Source: Thermoleophilia bacterium (GTDB lineage Bacteria > Actinomycetota > Thermoleophilia > RBG-16-64-13). From it: a stretch of 64,000 nt of DNA. The translations under genes were made by a program, and so were the position numbers. The notes beneath the pieces were generated by a model, which did no database searches, was not told where the DNA came from, and saw only the letters and a program-made list of their open reading frames with translations. The stretch is taken from the NCBI GenBank assembly GCA_027493445.1, contig JAOSKU010000001.1, positions 62,001-126,000 of the forward strand, given 5' to 3'. Positions 19,123 through 28,579 of the stretch are shown piece after piece (within the stretch, counting starts at the first letter, position 1; each line of letters begins with the position of its first letter).

Positions 19123-20900
19123 ACGATGTCGTACTCACGGTTGACGGTCTCGAGATCGTCCTGGATCCCTCGGGGATCGGCATCGATCACGAAGTCTCGC
19201 TCGTGATCCGGCAAGGAGAGGTGTTGGGACTCGTGGGGGAGTCGGCCTCGGGCAAGACCACGGCGGCCACCGCCCTGCTCCGCCATCAGCGACGGGGTGC
19301 GAAGATCGCCGGCGGGCGCATCCGCATCGACGGCACGGACATCTTCGGCGTCTCCGACGCCGAGCTCCGCGAGCTCCGAGGGGGCCTCATCTCCTACGTG
19401 CCTCAAGACGCGTCGGCCGCGCTCAATCCGGCCCTGCGCATCGGCACCCAGCTCACGGAGATCCTCGAGGCGCACTCGTTCGGGTCGTCGGCAGCCGAGC
19501 GCCGCAAGCGCCTCGCGGAGATGATGGCCGAGGTGCTCTTGCCGTCCGACAGGGCCTTTCTGCGCCGCTATCCTCACCAGCTCTCCGGCGGGCAGCAGCA
19601 GAGGGTGGCGGTGGCCATGGCTTTTGGCTGCCGTCCCAAGGTGATCGTGCTCGACGAGCCTACCACCGCCCTCGACGTCACCACGCAGGCCCACGTGCTC
19701 GACACGATTCGTGACCTGACCAAGTCTTACGGCGTCGCGGCCCTCTACGTGACCCACGACCTGGCCGTGGTGGCCAACCTGGCCGACCGCATCGCCGTCA
19801 TGTACGCGGGGCGCGTGATCGAGACCGGTTCCAAGCGGGACATCTTCCGGCAAGCCCTGCATCCTTACACCCGCAAGCTTCTGGCAGCCATCCCCGACCT
19901 CTCCGGTGAGAGGGCTTTGCACGGCATCCCCGGCTGGGCCCCGCGGCCTGGGCAGCGGCCGGAGGGCTGCGCCTTCGTACCGCGCTGCGACTGGGCCATT
20001 GACAGGTGCCGCGAGGAGTTTCCGCCTAGCGAGGGACCCAGCGAAGAGCACCAGACCCGCTGCTGGCGCTACCGCGAGGTAGGGGCGCAACCCATGGGCG
20101 GTGACGCGCGGCAGAGCGGCCGGGACGGGACCACAGGCGCCGCCGACCAGCCGGTGGTCGACGTGCGGCAGCTGTCGGCCTTCTACCAGCGCAAGGAGTG
20201 CCTGCACGACATCTTTATGGCGCTGCACGAGCGGCGCTGCCTCGCGCTGGTGGGCGAGTCCGGGAGCGGCAAGACCACCCTGGCCCGCTGCATCGCTGGT
20301 CTGCACCCTTTCAAGATCGAGGGTGAGATCACCTTTCGCGGGCACCAGCTGGCCCGCGACTCGCGCGGGCGGCCACGCCCGGTCCGCCAGGCGATCCAGT
20401 ATGTCTTCCAGAGCCCCTACAGCTCGCTCAACCCGCGCAAGACGGTCCGGCAGATTCTGGCACAGCCCTTGCGCATCTTCTTCGATCTCGACGCGGGCGA
20501 GACCGACGCCCGCATGGCCCACGCCCTGGAGCAGGTCGCTCTGGACACTTCATTGTTGCGTCGCTACCCCGACGAGCTCAGCGGCGGCGAGCGTCAGCGG
20601 GTGGCGATCGCCCGGGCGCTGGCGGCTGAGCCCACGGTGCTCATTTGCGACGAAGTGACCTCCTCGCTCGATGTTTCGGTGCAGGCGGCCATCATCGAGC
20701 TGCTCGCGCAGCTGCAGCGGGAGGGCGGTCTCAGCATGCTCTTCGTGACCCACAACCTGGCGCTCGTCCGCAGCATCGCGCAGGAGGTGGCGGTCATGAG
20801 TGAGGGTCGCATCGTGGAGTTCGGTCTGGTGGATACGGTCCTGGAGAATCCCCAAGCCGACTACACACGCAAGCTTCTGGCAGACACGCCGACTATCTGA
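19119..20900 (+). CDS. Fused two-domain peptide-type ABC ATPase (DppD-DppF)
   Basis: One 593-residue polypeptide carries both nucleotide-binding domains that most peptide importers encode separately. Domain 1 (to about residue 265) has Walker A GESASGKTT, signature LSGGQQQRVAVAMA and Walker B VIVLDEPT, ending with the oligopeptide-transporter C-terminal Cys-containing segment (GCAFVPRCDWAIDRC). Domain 2 (from about 345) has Walker A GESGSGKTT, LSGGERQRVAIARA and VLICDEVTSSLD. The linker holds GGDARQSGRDGTTGAADQ. The fusion fixes a 1:1 heterodimer. Confidence 0.93.
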   Translation: MNDVVLTVDGLEIVLDPSGIGIDHEVSLVIRQGEVLGLVGESASGKTTAATALLRHQRRGAKIAGGRIRIDGTDIFGVSDAELRELRGGLISYVPQDASAALNPALRIGTQLTEILEAHSFGSSAAERRKRLAEMMAEVLLPSDRAFLRRYPHQLSGGQQQRVAVAMAFGCRPKVIVLDEPTTALDVTTQAHVLDTIRDLTKSYGVAALYVTHDLAVVANLADRIAVMYAGRVIETGSKRDIFRQALHPYTRKLLAAIPDLSGERALHGIPGWAPRPGQRPEGCAFVPRCDWAIDRCREEFPPSEGPSEEHQTRCWRYREVGAQPMGGDARQSGRDGTTGAADQPVVDVRQLSAFYQRKECLHDIFMALHERRCLALVGESGSGKTTLARCIAGLHPFKIEGEITFRGHQLARDSRGRPRPVRQAIQYVFQSPYSSLNPRKTVRQILAQPLRIFFDLDAGETDARMAHALEQVALDTSLLRRYPDELSGGERQRVAIARALAAEPTVLICDEVTSSLDVSVQAAIIELLAQLQREGGLSMLFVTHNLALVRSIAQEVAVMSEGRIVEFGLVDTVLENPQADYTRKLLADTPTI

Positions 20901-20909
20901 GGAAGCGTC

Positions 20910-22733
20910 GTGCGGTCCCGAGGTGACACCTACGCCTCGGCAGGGGTGCGCCCCGCCGTCTCACCAGTGCGCGCGCGGGTTGCGGCGGAGCTCGGCTGGG
21001 CCCGCCAGCGGCTGGGCGAGGCCCGCGATCGCCGGTACATGATCCCCTCACTGGAGACGCCGACCCAGACCCCTGATCGGTACCGCGATGTGCGCGTGAT
21101 CAAGAACGTGACGGTCCCGATGCGAGATGGGGTGATCCTGGCGGCCGATGTGTACTCGCCGGCCGGGGCCGGGCGGCTGCCCGCGGTGCTCATCCGTATG
21201 CCGTACGGCAAGGACCGGCACTACGCGATGGCGACTCGAGGCAAGTTCTGGGGCCGGAAAGGCTACCACTGCGTCATTCAGGACGTTCGTGGCCGCGGGC
21301 GGTCGGGGGGAGAGTGGGGCTTCCTCGAGAACGAGGCGGCCGACGGCTACGACACCCTCGACTGGCTGGCGGCGCAGCCCTGGTGCGATGGCAACATCGG
21401 CATGGCCGGCGAGTCCTACTACGGTATGACGCAGTGGGCGGTGGCCCCACTGGGGCACCCCAACCTTCGCTGCATCGCGCCGGGCCATACGGCCTGCGAT
21501 CTCTACGACGTGGTCCACCCCGGGGGCGCATTCACCCACACCACCCTCGGGCTTTGGGCGTACATCATGCGTACGCGGCGTGACCGCAACCCCTACCGGT
21601 TCGACCCCTGGCACCTGCCCTTGATCTCCAGCGACGAGGACGCTGGAGGGCCAAGCCGGCCATACAAGGACTACGTGGAGCACTGGGCACGAGACTCATG
21701 GTGGGAGCAACGCCGGCTCTCTCGCCGTCACGCGGAGGTCACCATCCCGGTGCTGGAGTGGGGCGGGTGGTTCGACCTCCTGCTCCCGGGCACGCTGGCC
21801 GATTGGGGGAGCCTCATGTCCCCGGCAACCGGCCCGGAGCTGCGGTCACGCCGCTGGCTCATGATCGGGCCCACCGACCACGCCTTCACCACCCTGCAGA
21901 CGAGCCGGGCGGGCCGCCTGAGCCTGGGTGGCTGCTGGTGGCCCTTCGACCGCGTGAAGCGCTTCTTCGACCTCTGGTTGCGGGGCGAACGGAACGGTGC
22001 CGGCACCGACTCTCGGGTCCAGCTGTACTCGGTGGGTAGAGACAGATGGCACGGCGAGACGGAGTGGCCGCCGCCCAGCGCGCAGCCGACTCGTTACTAC
22101 CTTCACAGCGGAGGTAGGGCAAACACTGCTGGTGGGGACGGGGCATTGGATCTCGATCCGCCGGGCGAGGAGCGCGAAGACATCCTGCTCTACGACCCGG
22201 AGGACCCGGTATGCTACTGGTTCACGCGCGATCTCTGGGAGAGTGCCCGCCACCTGGGTGATCGGCGGGAGGTGGAGGGTCGCCGCGATGTGCTGGTGTA
22301 CACATCGTCGCCGCTGGAACGACCCCTCGAGGTGTGCGGACCCATCCGTGTATCCTTGCACGTCGCTTCGTCTCGGCCGGACACCGACTTCACCGCGGCA
22401 CTCGTGGACGTGTACCCTGACGGCTACGCTCAGCTCGTACAGGAAGGGATCATGCGGGCGCGCTTCCGGGAGGGGTGCGAGCACGAGGTTCTGCTGGAAC
22501 CGGAGAGGGTCACCCGTATGGAGATCGACCTGGCGGCAGCGAGCCACGCGTTCGCTTGCGGCCATCAGGTACGGCTCGAGGTATCGAGCAGCAGCTTCGG
22601 GCGGTGGGATCGGAACCTCAATACGGCGGACCGCCTCGGGCGTGGAGTCGCGCCGGCGACGGCTGTCAATCGCATCCGGCATGACCGGCAGGCCCCCTCC
22701 TACCTGGTGTTGCCTGTCGTGGACGGCGACTAG
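20910..22733 (+). CDS. CocE/NonD-family alpha/beta hydrolase (X-Pro dipeptidyl-peptidase-like)
   Basis: A 607-residue hydrolase of the S15/CocE group. The core has VPMRDGVILAADVYSP, LIRMPYGKD, the YHCVIQDVRGRGRSGGEW oxyanion region and the nucleophile elbow GESYYGMTQW (Ser). A C-terminal jelly-roll domain is shown by LEVCGPIRVSLHVASSRPDT and FAALVDVYPDGYAQLV-like sequence. These enzymes cut X-proline peptides or acyl esters/amides. Start GTG 20910 lies 9 bp after the transporter ATPase, so the hydrolase probably acts on imported substrate. It has no signal peptide. Stop is TAG. Confidence 0.88.
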   Translation: MRSRGDTYASAGVRPAVSPVRARVAAELGWARQRLGEARDRRYMIPSLETPTQTPDRYRDVRVIKNVTVPMRDGVILAADVYSPAGAGRLPAVLIRMPYGKDRHYAMATRGKFWGRKGYHCVIQDVRGRGRSGGEWGFLENEAADGYDTLDWLAAQPWCDGNIGMAGESYYGMTQWAVAPLGHPNLRCIAPGHTACDLYDVVHPGGAFTHTTLGLWAYIMRTRRDRNPYRFDPWHLPLISSDEDAGGPSRPYKDYVEHWARDSWWEQRRLSRRHAEVTIPVLEWGGWFDLLLPGTLADWGSLMSPATGPELRSRRWLMIGPTDHAFTTLQTSRAGRLSLGGCWWPFDRVKRFFDLWLRGERNGAGTDSRVQLYSVGRDRWHGETEWPPPSAQPTRYYLHSGGRANTAGGDGALDLDPPGEEREDILLYDPEDPVCYWFTRDLWESARHLGDRREVEGRRDVLVYTSSPLERPLEVCGPIRVSLHVASSRPDTDFTAALVDVYPDGYAQLVQEGIMRARFREGCEHEVLLEPERVTRMEIDLAAASHAFACGHQVRLEVSSSSFGRWDRNLNTADRLGRGVAPATAVNRIRHDRQAPSYLVLPVVDGD

Positions 22734-22775
22734 CCCTGGGGGCTGCCCGTGTGACGACGACCGGCGGGGCGCCGA

Positions 22776-24476
22776 TCACGAGCTTCGCTGCTCCCCCGCC
22801 AGGGACCCGGGCTGGACGGGCCCGGCCAGATTGAGCACCCGTAGGGCCACCGAAAAGGCGGTGCGATTGCCTGTCGAGTGGAGCGAGCGCCCGGTCAGCT
22901 CCTCGATCGTCTTGACTCGGTAGCGCACCGTATTCGGGTGCAGATAGAGCCGGTCGGCGGTGCGCTGGGTATCGCAGTCTTCGGCCAGGAAGGTCTCGAG
23001 CGTCAGCCTCAGACGCCCTCCCTGTCTGGCGCTGTCGTGCTTCAACAGAGGGGCCAGGATCTCTTGAGCGTATTCCCTGGCCCTCGAGGACTCGGAGACG
23101 TCGAGCAGCAGGTTGTCCAGGCCAAGATCGTCGGCGAGCAGGGCCCCGCCGTCCGCCTGCGCTCGGCGGACAACGGTCAGGGCCCGCCTCGCCTCGTCGA
23201 AGCTGCCGGCCAGGCCGGTGCTCGGCGGGCAGGGACGCCCAGCCGCCACCCACACTACAGCCGAGCGCAGGCCGGACGCGAGGCGCAGCTGCAGGTCGTG
23301 GAGATCCTCCCGCTCCCTGGCCAGAGAGGCCGAAGGCTCGGACTGCTTGAGCACGATGATCCGTCTGTCGTTGAAGCTTACTAGGGGGGTATAGGCATCG
23401 GCCCGGCAGTACCGCTCGATCAGCGGCCGCAGGTGCTGCAATGTCCGGGGGGCGCGTGCCCCGCCATCAGGCGCGATATCCGCGAGCACCACGCGGCAAG
23501 GCACGTTCAGGTCGTACCCCCAGGTCGCCAGGCGGTGGAAAGTCAGCGGGTCTCCCGGGGAGACCGCCAGGGTGTCGAGCAGGTTGCCGACCAACCGCTG
23601 CTCTGTGCCCTCCTCCACGCGCAGGGCGAAGTACTCGAGAGAGGCCACCGCAGCCGTGCACTCGAGGGCCCAGAGATCAAGGTCGCTCATGCGGCCGTCG
23701 CGCAGCATGCCTACGACCCCCTGCAGCCGATGCTCGAACATGATGGGGGCTACGAAGAGATTGGGGGCTGATTGGGTGGAGGGGATGGCGACGATCTTGT
23801 TCAGGGCGAACAGCCGTTCCAGCCCGGCCGCCTTGCCGAGGCGCTGGGTGTAGTTGCGCATGTGGGCGATCACCGAAACCGGCCGGCTCTTTCCTGGCTC
23901 GGGCTCGTCCCGGGTGGGTTCGTGCTGCAGATGGACGGCCAGCACCTCCCCCCGCCGGTTGGCGATGAATGCGGTGGCGGCCAGCGTCTGGCCCAGGATG
24001 CGCGTGACCTCTTGGAACCCGCGGCCTCCGAGCTTCGCCTCAAGCATCTGCCGGAAGAGGGTCTGGCCGTCGCGCATGATCTCGACGTCCTTTTCCAGGA
24101 GGCCGCCGGCGAGGCTGCGGGAGACGTCGCTGAAGGGGAACTGCTGGGGGAAGCGAAGCAAGGGGACGTCGAATTCGTCAGCCAGTGCGATCAGGTTGTC
24201 GGGGACCTGCTTGAGCTCGTAGCCTGTCTTCAAGAGGATGGCGGCTACGCCCACGTCGCGGGACGTGGTGATGACCCGGCGCTGCAGGTCCTCGTTGTCA
24301 CGCAGGCCGTATCCTGTCGTGCACAGCAGGATGTTCGGAGCCGGGAAGTACGGCTCGTCGAAGACCTCGACGACGTGCACCCAGGAGATCATGTTCTCGA
24401 GGCCCTTGGCTCCGGCGAGGAGTTGGGCCTGATTCACGGGCCACATGGTCATGGCCTCGCGCACTGTGAGCCCCAC
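22776..24476 (-). CDS. PucR-family transcription regulator
   Basis: The N-terminal PucR domain (LTVREAMTMWPVNQAQLLAG, WVHVVEVFDEPYF, LLCTTGYGLRDN) is followed by a GAF-like middle part and a C-terminal helix-turn-helix (LRLTLETFLAEDCDTQRTAD, LYLHPNTVRYRVKTIEELTG). GTG 24476 is chosen over the upstream ATG 24554 because GGAGGGGGG sits right before it and the family alignment starts there; the protein is then 566 residues. It is convergent with the CocE-like gene and divergent from the first corrinoid gene, so it may regulate either the importer/hydrolase block or the methyltransferase block. Confidence 0.88.
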   Translation of the reverse strand: MGLTVREAMTMWPVNQAQLLAGAKGLENMISWVHVVEVFDEPYFPAPNILLCTTGYGLRDNEDLQRRVITTSRDVGVAAILLKTGYELKQVPDNLIALADEFDVPLLRFPQQFPFSDVSRSLAGGLLEKDVEIMRDGQTLFRQMLEAKLGGRGFQEVTRILGQTLAATAFIANRRGEVLAVHLQHEPTRDEPEPGKSRPVSVIAHMRNYTQRLGKAAGLERLFALNKIVAIPSTQSAPNLFVAPIMFEHRLQGVVGMLRDGRMSDLDLWALECTAAVASLEYFALRVEEGTEQRLVGNLLDTLAVSPGDPLTFHRLATWGYDLNVPCRVVLADIAPDGGARAPRTLQHLRPLIERYCRADAYTPLVSFNDRRIIVLKQSEPSASLAREREDLHDLQLRLASGLRSAVVWVAAGRPCPPSTGLAGSFDEARRALTVVRRAQADGGALLADDLGLDNLLLDVSESSRAREYAQEILAPLLKHDSARQGGRLRLTLETFLAEDCDTQRTADRLYLHPNTVRYRVKTIEELTGRSLHSTGNRTAFSVALRVLNLAGPVQPGSLAGEQRSS

Positions 24477-24696
24477 GATTCCCCCCTCCAGGGTCTGCCC
24501 CACAGCGGGACTGGGGTGCTTTGTATGGTCGCACAAAAGCGCTGCGCTGTCCACCGACGCTTCTGTAGGGGCTCACATAGCCCACGAGGTGGGAGCATGC
24601 TAGTCTGGTTGGCGTAGACGACCCGTCGCTATCTCTCGCCCGGGTGGGCCTTCCAGTCACGACTGGTACTGGTCGTGGTCCGTAAGGGGGTTCTTG

Positions 24697-25347
24697 ATGA
24701 GCATCGACATCCTTGCTGATCTGCGCGCCGCCGTTCTTGACGGCGAGCCAGCGGAGGTCAAGCAGATGGCGCAGAGGGCCCTCGCCGCGGGGCTTGCGCC
24801 CCTCGCCATCGTGCAAGAAGGTTTGACGGCCGGGATCCGCGAGGTGGGGGAGGAGTTCCAGAAGGGCAAGTACTTCCTGCCCGACCTCGTCCGTGGCGCC
24901 CACTCCATGGAGGCCGGCCTGGAGGTACTGGAGCCTCTTCTTGCCGGAAACGGAGAGGCCCGGGCTTCGCTGGGCACGGTCATCTTGGGTACTGTGCACG
25001 GCGACCTGCATTCCATCGGCAAGAACATAGTCGGCGCCTTGCTCAGAGCTTCGGGCTTCGAGGTGGAGGACCTGGGCGTGAACGTCCCCACCCAGGTTTT
25101 CGTGGAAAAGGTGCGCGAGTCAGGAGCCGGCTTCTTGGGGCTGTCCGCGCTGCTCACGACCACGGTCCATCAGCAAGAGGCGGTCATAACGGCCCTGGAG
25201 GACGGCGGCCTGCGCGATCGCGTGCGCGTCTTGCTGGGAGGCGCCCCCATCGACAAGGCCTGGGCCGATCGTGTCGGCGCCGATGGCTACGCTCCTGACG
25301 CGGCCCGAGCCGTCCGGGTAGCCAAAGAGCTGGCGAGCGCCAGCTGA
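24697..25347 (+). CDS. Methyltransferase corrinoid protein (MtbC/MttC type)
   Basis: This 216-residue protein carries cobalamin between a methyltransferase and an acceptor enzyme. The N-terminal helical cap (residues 1-85, IVQEGLTAGIREVGEEFQKG) precedes the Rossmann B12 domain, whose DxHxxG motif is D103-L-H105-S-I-G108 (HGDLHSIGKN). GFLGLSALLTTTVHQQ and VLLGGAPIDKAWADRVGADG are family landmarks. ATG 24697 follows AAGGGGG. It is 17 bp upstream of a non-Pyl MttB homologue, its likely partner. It differs from the other corrinoid proteins of the island by having HGDLHS rather than EGDVHD. Confidence 0.92.
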   Translation: MSIDILADLRAAVLDGEPAEVKQMAQRALAAGLAPLAIVQEGLTAGIREVGEEFQKGKYFLPDLVRGAHSMEAGLEVLEPLLAGNGEARASLGTVILGTVHGDLHSIGKNIVGALLRASGFEVEDLGVNVPTQVFVEKVRESGAGFLGLSALLTTTVHQQEAVITALEDGGLRDRVRVLLGGAPIDKAWADRVGADGYAPDAARAVRVAKELASAS

Positions 25348-25364
25348 GCCCGGAGGAAGATCGC

Positions 25365-26795
25365 ATGAGACCACTGGACATCCTGGCGGGTGAGGAGCTG
25401 GAGCGGATCCACCAGGCTACGCTCGACGTCCTCGAGCACACCGGCTTCCTCATCCAGCATGCGGCAACCCGCGATCGCCTCGACGGCATTGGCTGTACCG
25501 TGCGCGGCGATCGTGTACTGATGTCCGCCGACCTTGTGGCCCGTGCCTTGGAGTCGGCGCCATCCGAGTTCACCCTCCACGGCCGCAAGTCCGAGAACGA
25601 CTGTCCACTCGTCCAGGGGCGCTCCTACGCGCTCTCCACCTCGGGCAGTCCATTCGTCATTGACGTCCGAACCGGCGAGCGCCGGAGCGCCCTGGTGGGG
25701 GACGTAGCCGACTTCGCGAGGCTGGTCGATGCCCTGCCCCATTCGCACATGGTCTCGCCACCTACGCCCAAAGATGTGGAGCCAGAGATCGTCTCCCCCG
25801 TGCGCGTGGCCACGATGCTGCGGAATACCACCAAGCCCATGCGCGTGATCGTCGAATCGGGCGTCGAGGTGCGGTATATCCTGCAGGTGGCCGCCGTGGC
25901 GCACGGCGGCCTCGAAGCCTTCCGCGCCCGGCCGCAGCTGCAGATTTCGGTCTCGCCTCTAAGCCCCCTCACCTTGAGCGAAGAGGCTACGCAGGCCATC
26001 GTGGAAACGGCGGAAGCGGGTGTGCCCCTTGGCGTAGTCCCGGCCCCCATGGTCGGGGCCACGGGGCCCATGTCGCTGGCGGGGTGCTTGGTCCAGCAGA
26101 ACGCTGAGGTGCTGGGCGGGATCGTGATCGCCCAGACGGTGAACCCTGGGACCCCGGTGGTCTACGAGTCTCGGCTGACGATCATGGACATGCGCAGCGG
26201 GCAGAGCATCTGGGGCAATCCGGAGGTCGCGCTCACCAACGCGGCGGCCGCGCAGCTGGCCCGTTACTACGGCGTCCCCGGTAGCGTCACCGCATTTGGC
26301 ACGAGCGCCAAGGGCATGGACGATCAGAACGGCTTCGAGCGGGCCTTCAACCTCCTCGCTGCGGTCATGGCCGGAGCGAGTATCCTGGGCGCCATGGGCG
26401 CAGGCGACAATGTGCTCCATACGTCCGTCGAGCTCATCGTACTCGACGACGAACTGGTGGCCTGGGTTGACAAGCTGATGAGGGGCATGCGCGTGGACGA
26501 CGAGTCCCTGGCGGTCACGGCCATCCACGAGGCGGTGATGGGCGACGGAAGCTTTCTTGCGTTGCGGCACACCCGCGACTTCCTGCGCGGGGGCGAGATC
26601 TGGACCCCGGCCCTCTCCGATCGTCTGAACTACGAGGTCTGGGATCAGGAAGGGCGGCCGACTATCCAGCAGCGGGCGCGGGCCAAGGCCCTGGAGCTGC
26701 TCGCCAACCATGAGGTGGAGCCCCTGCCCGAGGATGTCGACCGCGAGATCGACGCGGTCATCGACGACGCGAGGGCCGAGCTGGTCGTCGTTTAG
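25365..26795 (+). CDS. MttB-superfamily methyltransferase without pyrrolysine (1)
   Basis: A 476-residue member of the trimethylamine methyltransferase superfamily (COG5598). It has the MttB start (ELERIHQATLDVLEHTGF), ATMLRNTTKPMRVIVESG, PLGVVPAPMVGATGPMSLAG and the NAEVLGGIVIAQTVNPGTPV block. Where MttB has its Pyl (before ADSK..DAQ) this protein reads TAFGTSAKGMDDQNG, with no UAG. Related non-Pyl enzymes demethylate quaternary amines such as glycine betaine; the substrate here is not known. It forms a pair with the corrinoid gene just before it. The TAG stop is directly joined to a repeat element. Confidence 0.9.
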   Translation: MRPLDILAGEELERIHQATLDVLEHTGFLIQHAATRDRLDGIGCTVRGDRVLMSADLVARALESAPSEFTLHGRKSENDCPLVQGRSYALSTSGSPFVIDVRTGERRSALVGDVADFARLVDALPHSHMVSPPTPKDVEPEIVSPVRVATMLRNTTKPMRVIVESGVEVRYILQVAAVAHGGLEAFRARPQLQISVSPLSPLTLSEEATQAIVETAEAGVPLGVVPAPMVGATGPMSLAGCLVQQNAEVLGGIVIAQTVNPGTPVVYESRLTIMDMRSGQSIWGNPEVALTNAAAAQLARYYGVPGSVTAFGTSAKGMDDQNGFERAFNLLAAVMAGASILGAMGAGDNVLHTSVELIVLDDELVAWVDKLMRGMRVDDESLAVTAIHEAVMGDGSFLALRHTRDFLRGGEIWTPALSDRLNYEVWDQEGRPTIQQRARAKALELLANHEVEPLPEDVDREIDAVIDDARAELVVV

Positions 26796-27021
26796 GCCAC
26801 CGCATCGCACCGTCCAGTGCGGCCGCGGCGGCCAAGGCTTCGTTTTGAGACGAGCTCCAGAGCTCGTGTCGGAATGACGCTTCGCCGCCAGGGTGCGCTG
26901 GGTGCGAGCGAGGCAAGGACGCAGGGAGCGGGCGTAGCAGAGCTACGGGCGCGGCCGAGGCCACCGCATCGCACCGCCCAGTGCGGCCGCGGCGGCCAAG
27001 GCTTCGTTTTGAGACGAGCTC
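26795..27021 (+). repeat. MITE-like element plus 63-bp partial copy
   Basis: A 163-bp unit at 26859-27021 starts GAGCTCGTGTC and ends GAGACGAGCTC, which are inverted repeats of 11 bp with one mismatch. Bases 26795-26857 duplicate its last 63 bp (26959-27021) almost exactly (one mismatch seen). The unit recurs inverted at 59221-59382. It has no coding potential. The first base of the partial copy is the last base of the preceding TAG stop. Confidence 0.75.
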
Positions 27022-27078
27022 CAAGGGTGCTCGTCGGATAGGTTGGCCTGCGAGCACCGCGCGAGGGAAGGAGGAGAC

Positions 27079-28542
27079 GTGAGCTTCAGAGACAAGCCCC
27101 GGGATGACGGCGCAGTCGGCACCCCGCGCGTCCGCTTCGAACTCCTGAGGCAGGAGGCACGCGAAGCCATCCACCAGGCCACCCTCGAGGTCCTGGGCGA
27201 GGTGGGTGTCAAGGTGGTCGGCGACGAGGCTCTCGACATCCTCGATCGGGCCGGCTGCTCGGTCGATCCCGCCACCCAGGTGGTGAAGTTCCCCCTGGGG
27301 GTGGTCGAGGAGGCTCTGGAGTTGGCGCCCGGCAAGATCCTGCTCGCGTCACGCGACGGGGAGCGCGACTATCTGATGGGTGGCCGCGTCGTGGGCTACA
27401 CGAACTTCGGCGAGGGCACTAAAGTCTACGACCTGGAGAGCGGCGAGCTGCGCGACTCTACCCTGGTCGACGTAGCGGCCACCGCCCGCCTCTGTGATGC
27501 CATGGAGATGACCGCCACCTACGAGCGGGCCGTCGCTCCCAACGATGCCCCCGAACACGCCCACGACATCTACGCCCTCGAGGCCTGCCTGCGCAACACC
27601 ACCAAGCATATTCACATCGGGGCCAACGACGGGGAGCATGTCGAGCTGATGGTGGACATGGCCGCGGCCGTGGCCGGAGGGCGTGAGCAGCTGCGGGCGC
27701 GTCCCCTCTTCTCCTTGAACACCTGCCCCACGAGCCCGCTCCAGCTGCACACGGCCTCGACGGAATCCATCGTCTACGGGGCCCGCCACGGGGTGCCCGT
27801 GAACGTCCTCTCCATGGCCATGGCCGGGGCTTCCAGCCCCATCAGCCTGTCGGGCACGCTGGTCACACACAACGCCGAAGTCCTTGCCGGCATCGTGCTC
27901 TCTCAAGCCGCTAGCCCGGGAGCGCCGGTCATGTATGGCAGCTCCACCACCACCTTCGACATGACCTACGCCACCGCCCCGGTGGGGGCGCCCGAGCTCG
28001 CCATGATCTCGGCGGCTGTAGCCGAGATGAGCGACTACTACTGGCTGCCCTGCTGGGTAGCGGGCGGCTAGGCTGACTCCAAAGTGTCCGATGCTCAAGC
28101 AGGCCACGAGAAGACCATCACCAGTCTGCTACCGGCGTTGGCAGGGGCCAACCTGATCTACGGGATGGGGATGCTCGAGCTAGGACTGACTTTCGACTTT
28201 GGTCAGATGGTCATCGACGACGAGATCGCGCTGATGAATCGGCGTGTGCTCGAGGGGATCCTGTTCGACCGCGAGACCATTGGGCTCGACGTCATCAAGG
28301 AGGTGGGCTCCAACGGCCACTTCATGCGGGCCAAGCACACCCGGGCCCTGGCTCCTCGCGAGCAGTCGAAGGTCAAGGTGATCGACCGGCGCATGCGTGG
28401 GGCTTGGGAAAAGCGGGGCGGTGAGGAGATCCACGCCCGGGCTTGTGCCCGGGCTCGGGAGATCCTCACGGCCCACCGGGTGGATCCGCTCACCGCCGAG
28501 GCCGACGCTGTTATCGCCGATGTCAAGCGGAGGGTGGGCTGA
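27079..28542 (+). CDS. mttB: Trimethylamine methyltransferase MttB, pyrrolysine at UAG 28069
   Basis: MttB moves a methyl group from trimethylamine to its corrinoid partner. The reading frame is open except for one TAG at 28069-28071, codon 331, in the context VAGG-O-ADSKVSDAQAGHEK, which is the family's Pyl site. Downstream the frame continues with ITSLLPALAGANLIYGMGML to TGA 28542, giving 487 residues. GTG 27079 follows AAGGAGG. Earlier landmarks are REAIHQATLEVLGEVGVKV, NTTKHIHIGAND and PVNVLSMAMAGASSP. The downstream corrinoid gene is 38 bp away. A pylTSBCD-type set in the window supports decoding as pyrrolysine. Confidence 0.96.
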
Positions 28543-28579
28543 ACGCCGGTCTCGTGCGATCGGCGAGGAAACGAGGAGC

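Noticed and set aside
28084-28542. An independent small gene downstream of the mttB UAG
   Set aside because: The segment is the conserved C-terminal part of MttB, in frame with codon 331 read as Pyl.
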